Source: Distichodus sexfasciatus (Eukaryota; Chordata; Actinopteri; Characiformes; Distichodontidae). From it: a stretch of 64,000 nt of DNA. Every line of letters starts with the position of its first letter. Within the stretch, counting starts at the first letter, position 1. Made by a program: the position numbers and the translations under genes. The notes under the pieces are model-generated. The model ran no database searches. It was not told the origin of the DNA and saw nothing but the letters and a program-made list of their open reading frames with translations. The stretch is from assembly GCA_032718565.1 (NCBI GenBank), contig JAVGVS010000283.1:399791-463790 (forward strand), read 5' to 3'. Positions 24,701 through 37,640 of this stretch are shown here, one piece after another.

Positions 24701-27700
24701 GCATCCTTTCTTCCAGTCTCATCACCGCTCAACTGCAAAGTCTCGCCCCTTCAGTACATTGGACCCGGAGCTCATGCTACACCCTGAGGGTCTTCCGCGG
24801 GCCAGTGCCGTCGCCATGACCAAGGAGTACTCCTTTCTGCGCACCAGCGTACCCCGCGGCCCCAAACTGGGCAGTTTAGGAATCCCAGCTGCTAAAGACA
24901 GGAAATCCAGGTCTCCCCGCCCAAGCAAGATCCACTCGCTCGCCGACTACCAAACTCCGGAACCAGATGGAAGGACCTCCTCGGAGGTTCCTGCCGCTTC
25001 GGTTTCTGCAGACGCCTCCTTTGGCTCCCTGCATTCCACCATCAGCTCTGTCTCTACAATCTCAGAAGTCAGTGTTGTCTCGGAAATGGACACACCCCAT
25101 GAGAAATCTAGGCCATTTCGGGACAACGCTTCAGAGGCCGACGGCAGCGAGTCCGGCTATCGGATGGATGGGAATGAAAGCGACAGTTCATCATACAGCA
25201 GCGCCTCCACACCATATGCCGCACTAGCACTGACCAGGAGGCCTGCAGCACCGTACACTGTGGAGGGCCGGGAGGTTGCGGTGGAAGCGATGGGTCAGTT
25301 CCCCTCGCTCAGGGAGGTTCTACAGGCGGCCAGCGAGGAGCAGCACCTGGGTGGGGACGTGGAGCAGGAAAGGGATGGCAACGGGGAGCCCCGTAGCCGA
25401 AGAGACAGCTTTTCCAGCAGGTACAGGAACACCTGTTGTTTATCATTGTGAAAATTATTCCCAGGTGCTGTAACATCACAAAAGTACTAGCCCTTTTTAC
25501 TAGCTTACTTTATTGCACATAATTAAGCAGTGGGATTTTGGTGTTTCACAACACTGCCCCCTCTATTTTTGCAGCATATCATATGGAAGCTCTGTAATGG
25601 GGACCCACGACGAAATGCTGCAGGTCATGAAAGAGAAGATGCGGCTGGAGGGTCAGCTGGAGTCCCTCTCCTCAGAGGCCAATCAGGTGTGAAAATGTCC
25701 CTTTTGAGAGGGCTAAGTCGGAGCTTATTGTTGTAGTGTGTCCTAGCTAACTTCCTCTCACTACTTCTCTCCAGGCCCTAAAGGAGAAGACAGAGCTTCA
25801 GGCCCAGCTGGCGGCTGCCAACGCCCAGCTCCAGGCCCAGACCGAGGAGTCGCGGGTGAGCGCGGAACGCCAGAGTGCTCTCACCTCAGAAGTGTCTTCG
25901 CTTCAGGCTGACTGCTCCACCCTGGAGCGCGCCATGACCGAGCTCCAGGCCCAGCTGGAGGACAAGAATGCCAGCCTGGCATCATTGGGCAATGACCTCC
26001 AAGTTGCTGAGCAACAGTACCAGAGGCTGATAGGAAGGGTGGAGGAGATGCAGCAGAGCATCAGCACCAAGGACAGCACGGGTGAGGAGGTTAAAGACCC
26101 ATGGGTGCACTGTAGCCAACAGAATATTTCCTAGACACAGAAAATTTGAGGCTAATTCTGCATTTTCCTTTGTGCTAATTTCTGCATTTCCTTAGTGAGC
26201 GACCTGCGACAGCAACTGAGTGGCCTGCAGACACAGCTGCAGCAGACGCAGGCAGAACGCAGCGCTCTGCAGAGCCGGCTGCAGACATCGCAGGCGGAGG
26301 TGCAGTCTCTACAGCAGCTGCGCACCTGGTACCAGCAGCAGCTGGCCATTGCCCAGGAGGCCCGTGTCCGGCTGCAGACGCAGATGGCCAACATCCAGGT
26401 ATGGCGACTTTCAGGAGGTATCGTAGTCCCTTTTGGACAACCCCAAAATTTTATGCAAGCTCAGCGTCGGTAGTAGTGGTGGTTGTATTTTCAGCTACTG
26501 ACCACACTGCAGGTGTTATATCCTACCTCAAGACCCCTAACCCCAGGTTGCTCCAGGGAGACTGTCCCTGTCGTTAGTGAAAGGAAATCACTCTGGATAA
26601 GAATCGAAAGGTGACTTTGATTGTTTTTTACCTCACTCCAGGCGGGTCAGATGACTCAGTTCGGCGTGCTGGAGAACCTAAAGCTGGAGAACGTCTCTCT
26701 GTCCCACCAGCTGTCGGAGACCAAGCACCGCTCCATTAAGGAGAAGGAACGCATTGCTGTACAGTTGCAGAGCATTGAGGTAACTGTCCTATTCATGCTG
26801 TCTCTCTTGGGGCGTGAAACCCTCTAATACCCTTTTAAGGTGTTAACTAGCATTGAAGGTACAGTACATTGGCTAATTTGCATGCTAGGGTCACAGTTGC
26901 TACAATGCATGTTAGCTTGTGTCGCTACAGTGCTAGTCCGCTAGGTGGCGAAGAAGCATCTAGCATTGTTGCAATGTCCAGGACTCATTACAGTGCATGT
27001 CACCTCCATATGCAAGAAGTTATTATTGTATCAATGTTGGCAAATTTGCAAGCTTGTGTAACAGAGTCAGCTTTACAGCATGAAACAGCATGCTTATATA
27101 AATTGTGCTAGTTTGACCCTATCCCCGTCTCGGACCCCGCCCCCAGGCTGACATGTTGACCCAGGAAGCGGCCATCCAGCATATCCAGGACGCCAAGACT
27201 ATGGTTGAGGAAGACCTGCAGCACAAGCTGGAAGAGTTCGAGCAGGAGAGGGAGCAGCTGCTCAAGGTGGCTAGCACTGTTACAGCACTGGAGAGAGAGC
27301 TGGACCAGGTACACACACGCAGTGACTAATTTTTACTAGCCCTGAAGTATTTCATCATGATATCCGATATAACCGTCTTCCACCGTTCCCCACCCTGTCC
27401 AGGTGAAACTGACACTGTCCCAGAAGGACGCCCAGCTGGCCTCTTTCCAGCGCGAACACGTGGACCTGATGCGGCAGCTGACGGCCGCCCAGGAGACGCT
27501 GCAGGAGAAGGAGCAGGCGTTGCAACTGCTGGAGGCCCGGTATGAGCAGCTGCAGGGGCAGTTGCAGGAACTGCAGGCCGACGCTACTGGCCACGATGAT
27601 GAGCTGCATTACCTGCGCAATGAGAAAATCGTCCTGGAGGTGGCGCTGCAGGCGGCGCGTGCCGAAAAGGGCCAGCTGGACGACGGGGCCGAGCGGCTCG

Positions 27701-30700
27701 GGGAGGATGTGCTGGCGGCTGCTGACGCGCTTGACAAGCTCCAGCAGGATCTGCAGGTCAAGTCTTCACAGGTGGGTCAGGGACAGTGTTGTGTCCCCAA
27801 ATAGTGGTAATGAGAATGTCCACTCTTATTTTACTTCATCCAAATGGTGTTCCAGTGGGCAGGGAAGATTTCACCAGTTATAGATAGAGTGGGATTAGGA
27901 CGCCAGTTTCGAAAGGGTCAGAGTGTGTCATTTTTTAGAAGAACATCAGGGTACCACCCAGGTTATTTTTAGAAAGAGCATCAGTGATCTTTCATGAGCT
28001 CACATGAGTCATTTTCAGGCCTTCATTTTCCTGATAAGATGGGTAACACCAGTCCACTGTGGACGTCGGCATCAAACTACAGGCATGACAGTTTCCCGTT
28101 TACCTCCTTTTCCAGATTGAGTCCCTGCAGCAGGAGAACATCTCCCTCAAGAAGCAAGCGCAGAAACTAAAGGAGCAGTTCATGCAGCAGAAGGTGCGTC
28201 TCTTAGACCATGAATCACACACATAGCAGAAGAGACCACACACCTGTTTACTGTATCTCACAATTTAACACATCACTCTGGCTTTGTCCCCTGCAGGTGA
28301 TGGTGGAGGCATACAGGCGAGACGCCAGCTCCAAAGAGCAGCTTATCTTGGAACTGAAGGCCTCAAAGAAGCGCCTGATGGCTGAGGTGAAAGAGTTGAA
28401 GGAGGAGGTGCTCCGCGCCGAGGGAGAGAAGAAGAGTGCTGAGCAAGAGCAGCAGCGCCTCCTGCAGGAGGTGCAGAGGGTGCAGGAGCGGATGAGCAGC
28501 CTGGAGGAGCACCTGCAGTCCGTCCAGACAGAGAGAGACCTGCTGGACACACAGCTGCAGGTATAAATACGCACATATACATACACGATGTAAACTTGTA
28601 ATAACCTGAATTTCTAAAAGCTAATGTTTGTGTTTTGTTGCAGTCTGTACAGTTTGACCAAAGCCAGCTGTCTGCTGTAACAGAGGAGAATGAGGTTCTG
28701 AGGAAGAAGGTGGAGCAGATGCAAGAGGAAGCCAAGAAGTGAGTTACTTGACCTTCATCCATTCATACATCAATCCATCCCTCTTGATGCGGAACAAAGT
28801 TCCATTCGGGAATCGTCTTCCGTTTCCGTCTGTGTGTCATAGAAGTGCCAAATTATTTTCAATTTTCTCTCCCCATCCCTCAGGGCAATCTCAGAGCAGA
28901 AGGTGAGGATGAAAAGGATGGGGTCGGACTTGACGAACGCTCAGAAAGATATGAAGGCTAAGCACAAAGCCTACGAGAACGCCGTGGGCATCTTGAGCCG
29001 ACGCCTGCAGGAAGCGTTGACCGAGAAGGAGGTGGCCGAGGCGGAGCTTGTCAAGCTGCGGGCGCAGGTGGAGGAGGGAGGCAATAATCAAGCTCTGCAG
29101 GTGAACACACACACACGAACACACACAAATTGATATTAACAGTGAGTTTCTGATTAATCTAACGGGTGTATGTTCATTCCCAGGCGAAGGTGGAGTCGCT
29201 GCAGGGTGAACTGAAGGCTGTGCTCCAGAGCAAAGCTCTGCTGGAGAAGGAGCTTCAGGAGGTGATCAGCTTGACCAGCGCTGAACTCGAGGAGTATCAG
29301 GAGAAAGTCCTGGAGCTGGAGGACGAGGTTGTTACTTGTTGGTTTTATCTGGATTCGGGTCTTTCCTTTTTGCATAAACCAGGGGTCAGCAAACTACATC
29401 CCGCAAAACGTACCGTCCCTTTCTAATAGTTTACCTCACAAACACAAGCACACTTTGAACACGGCCAATTTAGCTAGGTAGGGTCCGCTCAGTGGCCGAG
29501 AAGTAAGCACATGAGCCAGGTCCAGTAGTTTTGCACTCTAATGTGACTCTAGCACTGGCCCTTGAATGAATCAATTTGCCGACTCCTGGTTTAAACAATA
29601 GATATTGCAATGCTGTTAGCTCAAAAGTGACTAGCTTCATTTCTCTGGCCACCTAGTTGTGTTGTTTTGCACTGCGTGGTGAGTGGGACTAATTTCCGGA
29701 AAAAAGGCCAGTCTTAAAAAAATCTGTCAAAATTTACAAGATGCGCATCTCATTTAAAACCACTAGTACTCTACCACCTACTAGTAATCACTACATGGTG
29801 CCTTGTCACATTTATGTCAAAGTCAAAGTAAACTTTGTCATCTCTGCTATATACTGTACAGATATACAGAGAGACGAGACGACGTGGCTCCAGTTTTTCC
29901 AGTGCAATAGGAAAATAGGGAACAAAGAACAAATAAGGCACATGGAATAAACATATAAATAGAATACAAAATATACATTTTAAACTAGAAATGGAATATT
30001 AAATATAACTGTAATCTGGAAATAGAGGTAGATAGAGAGACAGTTAGGATGCAGTATTACCTACAAAAGTGGAAATTGACTTTTACACTGGATGTGCAAG
30101 AGGTTAGAAACAGTTTCAATATGAAAAATTCTATATCCAGTCTATTAATAAAACAGTATCTCTTAAAAAGTCTGACTAATATTTAAGTTTGTGCAGATAT
30201 TTTAACAGTAGTGGAGAACCAGAGTCTGTGCAATATTTTTATGGCCGCTTTCAGCATTTGCCTGATAGAAAACGAACACTGTAACTAGTGTATCACAGTT
30301 TAGGCGTTAACTGCGACGTTCCTCCTGTCCGCCTGTCCAGCTCCAGGAGTCGCGTTGCTTTAAGAAGCGGATCCGACGGCTGGAGGACGCCAACAAGAAG
30401 CTGGCGTTGGAGCTGGAGCACGAGAAAGGGAAGCTGGCCGGACTCGGGCAGTCCCACAGTGCACTGCGAGAGCACGCCAACGTCCTCGAAACGGCTCTGG
30501 CCAAAAGAGAGGCTGACCTGGTCCAGCTCAACCTGCAGGTGGGGAGTGTGTTCTATTGAACGAGGCTCTGCTATAAACCTATAAAACTTCCAGGAATCAG
30601 TGTCTTAAAGATATGATCAATTTGTGTTTGAAGGTACAAGCTGTGTTGAAGAGGAAGGAGGAGGAAGACCAGCAGATGAGGCAAGTGGTGCAGGCGCTGC

Positions 30701-33700
30701 AGGCCGCACTGGAAAAGGAGAAGGCGAAAGTGAAAGATCTCACTGAGCAGGTACAACTCTTATTCTTTCATTCCCTCCATTCTTCAGAAATCTGATGAAT
30801 CTGATCTTACAGAAGAGGTGAGGATGCCATTGTTGTTTACCCTTAATACTGTCTGATCTTAAAACACTCTAGATCTGTCTAGAGCATCCCCCAACTGAAA
30901 CTTTGCTTTTGATTGACTGCATCTCCAAAGCAACATCTGAAGTGTCTAGCATACAAACTGTGCATGTGATCTAGAGCGTCCACAATTAAAATTAGGCATC
31001 TGATCAGTATAACCCTCTTTGAAACACGGTGTCTTATCTGGGGTGTCTAGCTTTGGAACTTACATCTGATCTTATATGTACCACTGTGAAATCCTGCATG
31101 TTTTTTTTTCCTACATCACTCCCATTACAATTCTGCATCCCCCATTAAATTGGCGACTGATCTAGCGCATCCCGAATGAAAACTGCGTCTGATCTATAAT
31201 ATTCTGCATCAAAACTGCATCAGGTCTGTAGCATGCCCCATTCAAAGTGGTGTCTGATTTAATGTGTGTCTGATCTACAGTGCTCTTATTACAACTCGGC
31301 TTGTGATTTAGAGCTCCCCATTAAAGCTCTGTTTTTATTCTAGAGCATCATCTACTAAAGCTCTGCATTTGATCTAGCTCCCCATTCAAAATCTACATCC
31401 GATCTCATATCTGCATCCAGACTGTGCCGCACTGTTGGACTCAGAAGAGTCCCACCCCAAAGCATGTTCAACACTGAGGGACTGACACTTTTGTTCTTCT
31501 TGTTGTAGGTGGCCGAAGCCAAGCTGGAGGCGGGTCACAACCGCAGGCACTACCGGGCAGCCATGCTGGAGCTCAGTGAGATCAGAAGAGATCTTCAGGC
31601 CAAAGAGGAGCTTCTCAAAGCCCTGCAGGAGCAGGCAAAGACGCTGGAGTATGTTTGTTTGTTTTAGGGTCTTTTGACTCCGCTTCATTAAATAAAACCA
31701 GTATTTGTTCATTCATGGAAGGGTAGGGGACTCGGGGGCTCGGGGGTGGTCAAAATGGTGTCACCCTCAACTGCCAAACTGTACCTGTCAAATGTTTCTT
31801 TAGAAGAGTCCTTGATTTATTACAATTTCATTGAGGGTCCCGGATGTTAGACACATTCCAGGAGCTTGAGCAGACTCTTGAATGACAAGTCTTCCTGCAG
31901 CACCCGAGCAACACCCGGCAAGTTTGAACCTGGTGGGAGCTCGGAAGGTTCCCTTTTGATAAGGATGTGTTCCAAAACTGAGGCTACTTTTAAAGGAAGA
32001 ACTTGATTTGTTCCACTGTGAACAAGGTATCTTTTTTGTTTGGGCTGTGAAGTCAAGTGTACAGTTAGTTGCTGAAATACGTGGTCCATTGTCTAATTGT
32101 TTGGCAACTGTAGAAAACGAGACCTTTCTGCAAATGTGCAAGTTTTAAAATGGCCAAAATCTTGGAGATACAATGTTCTTGATCGTTCGCACTATCATAA
32201 TTGTCCTCCGATACTTAACCTAGGACATTGTTTTTAATGCAGGTTACAATTTCTGTTGTCCGATAAGATCATGACAAATGAAGGTGATCAGGAAGTGTCA
32301 GGAAAAGTTTTGAAATGGCCCAGAAACCTGGAACCAGAATCTTATTTTGTGCATGCTATTTAATCTGATCACAACTTTAGAGCTTAAACTTTTTCCAAGT
32401 GTACTAATCTTGATGTATGTAACCTCTTGCCAGAGCCCAGGATGCCCAACGCTCGCAGGAGGTGTCCCGATTTGAGGCTGAACTGGCCGAGGCACACGCC
32501 CAGCTGCAGATCCTCCAGAAGCAACTGGATGATGAAGTTAACAAGCAGCCGCTCACAAACCAGGAGGTACTTGAGGACACACACAGACAGTTTTTAAATA
32601 GAATAGAAAAAAAGTCTCTTACAATTTTTTGATGTTCTTCCTACCGTAGGTGGAGGACCTGAAGTGGGAGGTGGAGCAGAAACAGAGAGAGATCGACGCA
32701 CAACGCCACCAACTGGAGCTGGCAGAGCAGTGCAGCATGAGAGAGCTGGACAGCGTCCAAGACACCCTGCAGGTCAGACATAAAAATGCCCCAAATGTAG
32801 TGGGTGTGTATGAACCTTCAACTTGAATTGTTCTTTGAGAAATGTTTTGTGTGTGTTTCAGAGGGTCCGGGTGGAGCTGGAGTTGGTGCAGGAGGAGTTG
32901 AACAGCACCAGGAAGGACAAGTTTGTGCTGCAGGCTAAAGTGGGAGAACTGCGGAACAGCATGAAGACGCTGTTACAGCAAAACACGCAGGTCAAGCAGG
33001 AGCTCAAGCGCATCCGCGCCTGGAAGGTCACAACACAGCTCCACCCTTCAGTGTTCTTAGGTTTGTGTGTGTGGTGTTTATCCAGTTTTAAGTGATCTTT
33101 CCTTCTGCCCCAAACAGCAGAGGATGGACGCCATGGGAGACTCAACCCCCGTGACCCCGGTGAAGATCCCTGACTGTCCTGTTCCGGCCTCACTACTGGA
33201 CGAGCTGCTGAAACCTTCTGCCTCCGTCAACAAGGAGCCCCTTAACAACCTGCACAACTGCTTACGACAGCTGAAGTACGCCACTCTGTGCTACCGCAGA
33301 TTCCAAAGTCATTTGCATTGTACTAAGGGATGATTTGTGTTGCAGGAAATGCAAATTAAGATTCATGTTTGTAGTGCAGCTACTTAACATAACTTACATT
33401 GTAGAGGGTGTTCAACAACCTTGTTTTGTTTAGGGTCAATGAGGTTGGCCTTGTTCCCCTTGCTTCAGTATCCAAATTTGTTTTGAATTCATTCCAACCT
33501 TCCCTGACAAGGTTTAGGGGTTTGACCAGAGGTACATTGACCAGAAAAGGACTGTACTTATTCTCTCCTGATCTTCATTACAGGCAGGAAATGGACAGCC
33601 TTCAGAAGCAGATGGAGGAGCACACGGTTACCGTGGCATCCTGGGCCAACGCAGAGGAGGAGCTTAACAGACTTGGCGTCAACGACAATGGCTCGGGGGG

Positions 33701-33755
33701 ATCGTCCAAAGAGGAGGGAGGGCTGGAGGAACCGAGGGACACGCCGTCTTCTTAA
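21687..33755 (+). CDS. GOLGA3: Golgin subfamily A member 3 (golgin-160)
   Basis: Twenty-three coding exons, in phase: 21687-21822, 22755-22958, 23824-23936, 24717-25420, 25575-25686, 25775-26081, 26196-26398, 26642-26779, 27147-27308, 27403-27771, 28116-28193, 28297-28560, 28644-28738, 28884-29100, 29184-29327, 30341-30538, 30634-30750, 31509-31648, 32434-32566, 32650-32772, 32862-33026, 33118-33275, 33584-33755; 1483 aa (human 1498). The N-terminal head of about 390 residues carries family signatures (LQSLRLSIPMQET, LEEQLKQYRVQRQ, STLDPELML, MTKEYSFLRTSVPRGPK) and Ser-rich stretches. From about residue 390 nearly to the end it is a heptad-rich coiled coil (KEKMRLEGQLESL, KHKAYENAVGILSRRLQEA, KKLALELEHEKGKL). 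The C-terminus has KIPDCPVPASLLDELL and MDSLQKQMEEH. Golgins are peripheral Golgi tethers; golgin-160 acts in cargo trafficking and dynein-dependent Golgi positioning. Weak sites: donor of exon 15 (gag|gttgtt) and acceptor of exon 17. Confidence 0.98.
22235..22470. repeat. old interspersed repeat in GOLGA3 intron 1
   Basis: 'tttacatttactgcatttgtcagaagccc' resembles the common teleost repeat phrase 'acatttacagcatttagcagacgccc'. The following part has 'gtgggttcaagc' and 'ctccagggag', which echo the tail phrases near 10430 and 26550. Family not assigned. Confidence 0.4.
29380..29588. mobile_element. hAT-type MITE in GOLGA3 intron 15
   Basis: The left end 'caggggtcagcaaa' (29380) is matched at the right by the reverse complement of 'caggagtcggcaaa' (ending 29588). 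This is the typical CAGGGGTC-type hAT terminus. The flanking 8-mers 29372-29379 (gcataaac) and 29589-29596 (gtttaaac) agree at 6 of 8 positions, as expected for an aged hAT target-site duplication. The element is 209 bp with no transposase. Confidence 0.75.
29815..30250. repeat. interspersed repeat fragment, GOLGA3 intron 15
   Basis: The stretch 'gtcaaagtaaactttgtc ... tgtacagatatacagagagacgagacgacgtggctcc' has the layout of a dispersed teleost retroelement tail (from memory, family not certain). It is followed by A-rich sequence to about 30250. No coding potential seen. Confidence 0.4.
30840..31430. repeat. decayed minisatellite in GOLGA3 intron 17
   Basis: A phrase close to 'catctgatctagagcatcc' followed by 'ccattaaaactctg' recurs about a dozen times at irregular spacing of about 40-55 bp (for example near 30868, 30970, 31140, 31190, 31310, 31370). 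The copies are strongly diverged. They fill most of the intron. Confidence 0.75.
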
Positions 33756-33761
33756 AATAAA
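33756..33761 (+). terminator. GOLGA3: possible polyadenylation signal directly after GOLGA3 stop
   Basis: AATAAA begins one base after the TAA stop codon (33753-33755). If used, the 3' UTR would be only about 20-30 nt. A longer UTR ending further downstream cannot be excluded. Confidence 0.35.
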
Positions 33762-35139
33762 CAGAGAGATCCCTGTGTCTGGAAGAAGATTCCTTTATAT
33801 CTTGACGGGCACTTTTAACAAAGTTTTGAATTTCTTGTTTTTTTAATTTATCAGATGCCAATATTTCGTTGTGTCTCATCTTTTGAGGCGATGTTTGTGT
33901 TCTTCACACCACAGCTTTATGCGGTTTGCGGTATTTCCTTTGTTGTGTCGCACATCTTTCTCTTCTTGCTGTCGTTTATTTATTATAACTGGGATAAATG
34001 GTGGGCATTTTTCAGGACGTGGGATTTCAGAAAAGTAGAAGGTTTCCCTCCAGAAATACAAAAATGTACCAGATCAATATTAAGCATGTTTGTTTTTTTT
34101 GTCCCCAAGCTGAATAACAGATAAGAGAGAGTTCAACTGGCCTTTGATTTGTACTGCTGACGGATAGAGTCCCTTTACCCTTCAAAAAATAACGCTTAAT
34201 AGGATTGTGATAACATTTGCACTGTTCACATCAGCATCTATTACTTGTAGAACCACAGATAGATGGTTTCAATCTTATATCCTCCGGCGAAACAACCTTC
34301 CCCAGGTCCACTTTAGTATTTTCTTGTACAAACAGTGTTCTTCCATTCCACAGTGCCTGTTTTTGGTCCTAGTCCACCCAACCTCTGTGATCTCTTTTCT
34401 CGTTCTGGGTTTGGAGTCGGCCCTGAAGGTTGCTATCTGGGATCTTTGCCCTGAAATTTATTCCCAATCCTGAAGCTTCAGTCTTGTTCATTCCCAAATC
34501 TGCCATATCAGATTTAAACAAACTGAAGTGCATGGTCGCCAGCTGATGAACGGAAATGGGGGCAGCTTGGGAGCTTTCTCGCCTACTGCATTTACGTTGT
34601 TTAAATGTCAATCAGGCTGTGTGTGGGGTCTCACTTTGCTGACGTCATTTTAAGTCCCAAACTCTGAAGTAGATCTTGACATGGAGTCAATCTGGGATTC
34701 CACTCAGTTAAGACTCACTCTGACACATCCAGACCAGGTAATCAAGGGCTGAGGAACGTCCTGTAACTGCTTGGCTTGAGCAAGGTTTAAGACTTGTTGA
34801 TGGATCAAATTTTGGAAGTGAAGGACTCCTGACGACACTCTGTAGTCCTATCCTCAGGGACACTTGACCGTACGATGCTGCTGTGGTCGGAAGCAGCGGT
34901 CGAATGTTAATCTGACAAACCATCTGAGCTCCTGGACCCATTCATGAGAGATCCGTGGCTTGTCCACTTCTGAGGTCTGGGATCAGGGTTCCCCTAACCT
35001 GGGAGAAGGCGAAGAAGTGGAACTTGCCTTGAACCTGCTAACAGGAGGGCCAGGTTTCTTTTCAGGAGGTGCATGTGACTATTGGTCTGCTAGTTCATTT
35101 TTGTCTCACAGACTTCCCACATCAGACGGCTAGGGGGCA
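33762..35139. other. GOLGA3 downstream / intergenic DNA, no gene seen
   Basis: Short open frames exist but none has splice context, codon character or family likeness. May include GOLGA3 3' UTR. Confidence 0.5.
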
Positions 35140-35910
35140 TATTACAATTTTGGACTGAGAATATGATTGGACTGTCTTGAATTTAAGCTATCTTCAAGTA
35201 TCTACAAATTATTTTGCCAACAAGTCTTGAGCAATGTTCCAAAAGTACTTCTTGGTTAATTGATGCCAACTATTTTAACCCAACCCCAGTTTGTCCAAAT
35301 CTTGGAGTGGGTTAAAAAACATGATTTCTTGGATGTCTGATTGGACAGTCTTTGAATTGTCCAGTAGATGGAGGGTTGAAGGACATTCATACTGGATGGT
35401 CTCAACTTTGGGCTTAACAAATCTGGAAGGGTGTTCCAAAAATTAGTTTTTGTTAAGCTAGTATTGGGAAATACTCTCAAAAATTTGACTGTCTTGATTA
35501 GTTGAAACCAAGATTGTAACCAAATCTCAGTATGTCCAGTAGATGGAGGGGTAAATGACATTTAGGACAAATCTTAACCTTTGGTCAAATTATCTAGTTA
35601 ACAAACCCTGCAGTTTTCCAAAAGATCTTGGGTAGTTGTTGGAAAGCCAAAGATATTTGATTGGATAGTCTTGACACGACTTGACCTGGAGTATTGGATT
35701 TGTTGATTAGCTTAAGTCAAGAATCCTACTGAACAATCTTGACTCAAGTTATCTGGCTAACCTTGACTATATGTAGACTTGACTAGAAATCTTGGGCAAT
35801 ATTCCAAAAAACTCTGAATTTATTGATTAGTCAAAGCCAAGATTGTAACCCAATCCCTGTTTGGATAATCTTGACTACTGGCTTAAGTTATTTGACTAAT
35901 TTCTGGATCG
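35140..35910. repeat. decayed tandem array, GOLGA3-ANKLE2 intergenic
   Basis: Phrases recur in the same order three to four times. 'attggacagtcttga' occurs near 35165, 35340 and 35662. 'gagcaatgttccaaaa' lies near 35231, with variants near 35433, 35612 and 35788. 'gttgaaaccaagattgtaacc' lies near 35502 and 35837. 'gtccagtagatggaggg' lies near 35358 and 35535. This points to an ancient tandem duplication with units of about 180-200 bp. Confidence 0.65.
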
Positions 35911-37640
35911 TTTGATGTGGGATGTTAATATGAGAGACTTCTTGCTGAACTTCAGTTTAGGGCTGTCCCTGTATGCATTGTCATATAGGAACTACTTTTA
36001 ATACTGTTAAAAAGAATAACAAATTAATTGTTTTGAATAATTTTATTAATAGTTCTGTTAAGAGAGTGTGCGTGAGTTAGTATGTTGAACGGGTTACTGT
36101 GCTTTGAGCACGTCTTTGGTTACGTGCGCTGTTGAGTGTAATATATTTATAATATGAATGATAATGCATTGACTTATTGCACAAGGGATGAAAAAAGCGT
36201 AACTGAAAGAGATGTAAAAAAATATTATCGCTACTTGTTTTGAACGAGATTCTGGTGAACTTCTGCTGTTCTTTTTGTTTCCCATGTTCAAGAATGTAAG
36301 TAGCTTCATTCGCAGCCTTAAAGTTACACCCCGGCTCGAAGATGTTCATTTCGATTTAACAGTGAACACTTTGCTTAAATCCAAATTAGTGTATTTTGAC
36401 CGAGCGCGTCTTTAACCATCAATATTTTACTAAGCTTAGCTGTCAGATTATACGAGCAATAGATTGTCGTTCCCTGCTGTTAAAAGTGTCTACCATTTAC
36501 TGGAGCAGAAATTTCAAAATGTTGACTATAGAGAATTCGGATTTTTTTTAATTGGCGCAAAGGTGTTGGCGTTTGAGCTAATGGGAATATGAAGCTAAAT
36601 GAGTGCTATGTTCCCATTTTAAAAACATGCTAAATCCCATTTAAAAAACAGACATCCAGTCATAGGTGTGAATAAGGCAAAACACAAATGGTAGCCAATG
36701 CGTAACTGAAATCTCGCAGACTAAAGAAAACCAAATGGGGATATTTGGCGAAGCTTGTGCTACTTTACAATTTGCTAGATTGTCTTCGATTAGTCATATT
36801 AGCGCTTTGACTGGAATAGTCATTTACTTGTGGTTACTAAGACATTGGATTCTCTTCAAAAGTATGTTTCATTCTTCCGGTTCCAGTTCCGATTGGCTGA
36901 AACTGTTACAGAATCACTGGCATAAAATAGCTACTTTGCAAAATATCACAAATAGCATGTCAACATAAGCTGCTGTTTATTGGTATAGTAGAATAGAATT
37001 CATGTATCCGAAATTCAGCACAAATCTGACTTTTCTATGCCCCTTTCCTTATGAAAATCCATTACGTGAATAAATCAAGAAAACCTATGCCGATCCGCCG
37101 CTCAACTGGCTGCCAGTCGGAGACAAAACTTCAGCTGCTGTCTCGAAACTTGCCTCATGTTTCTATTGAGTTTGCGTAAAAATCATTTTCATTTTCTGCC
37201 TTCTCAAAGCTGTTTTGGGTTGTATGGACTCTTCCGTACTTACTAAATATAAATGGTTATGTGTTATATGTATATCTCTCCTCTGGTCTGCTTCTTCAGT
37301 CTTGCAAGTTTTATTTCCGATTTGAGGCGAAGAAAACATATAAAAGTTAATCTTTACTGCAAACAACCCATTGTCTGAGTATATTTGCAATTTTGGTTAA
37401 CTATTATAGTTTTGAAGAGGTTAAGTCTAGCTACTCACTGTTATATAACACACTCTCGCGTTACATATAAATTAATATAATATCATTAATTTGTACTTTC
37501 GTTCTTTTCAAAAAGCTTTTCTCTCAATTTATGGGGGTATAAAGTGCAAAGTGTCCTTTTACAGGATTTCAATTCATGAACTTTCACAACACGTAGAGTT
37601 CATTTAATTGTAAAAAGTTCGTCGACGCTGGTCGTGTAAA
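35911..37640. other. AT-rich intergenic DNA, nothing recognised
   Basis: No exon, RNA gene or clear repeat structure was seen between the decayed array and the ANKLE2 promoter region. Confidence 0.5.
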
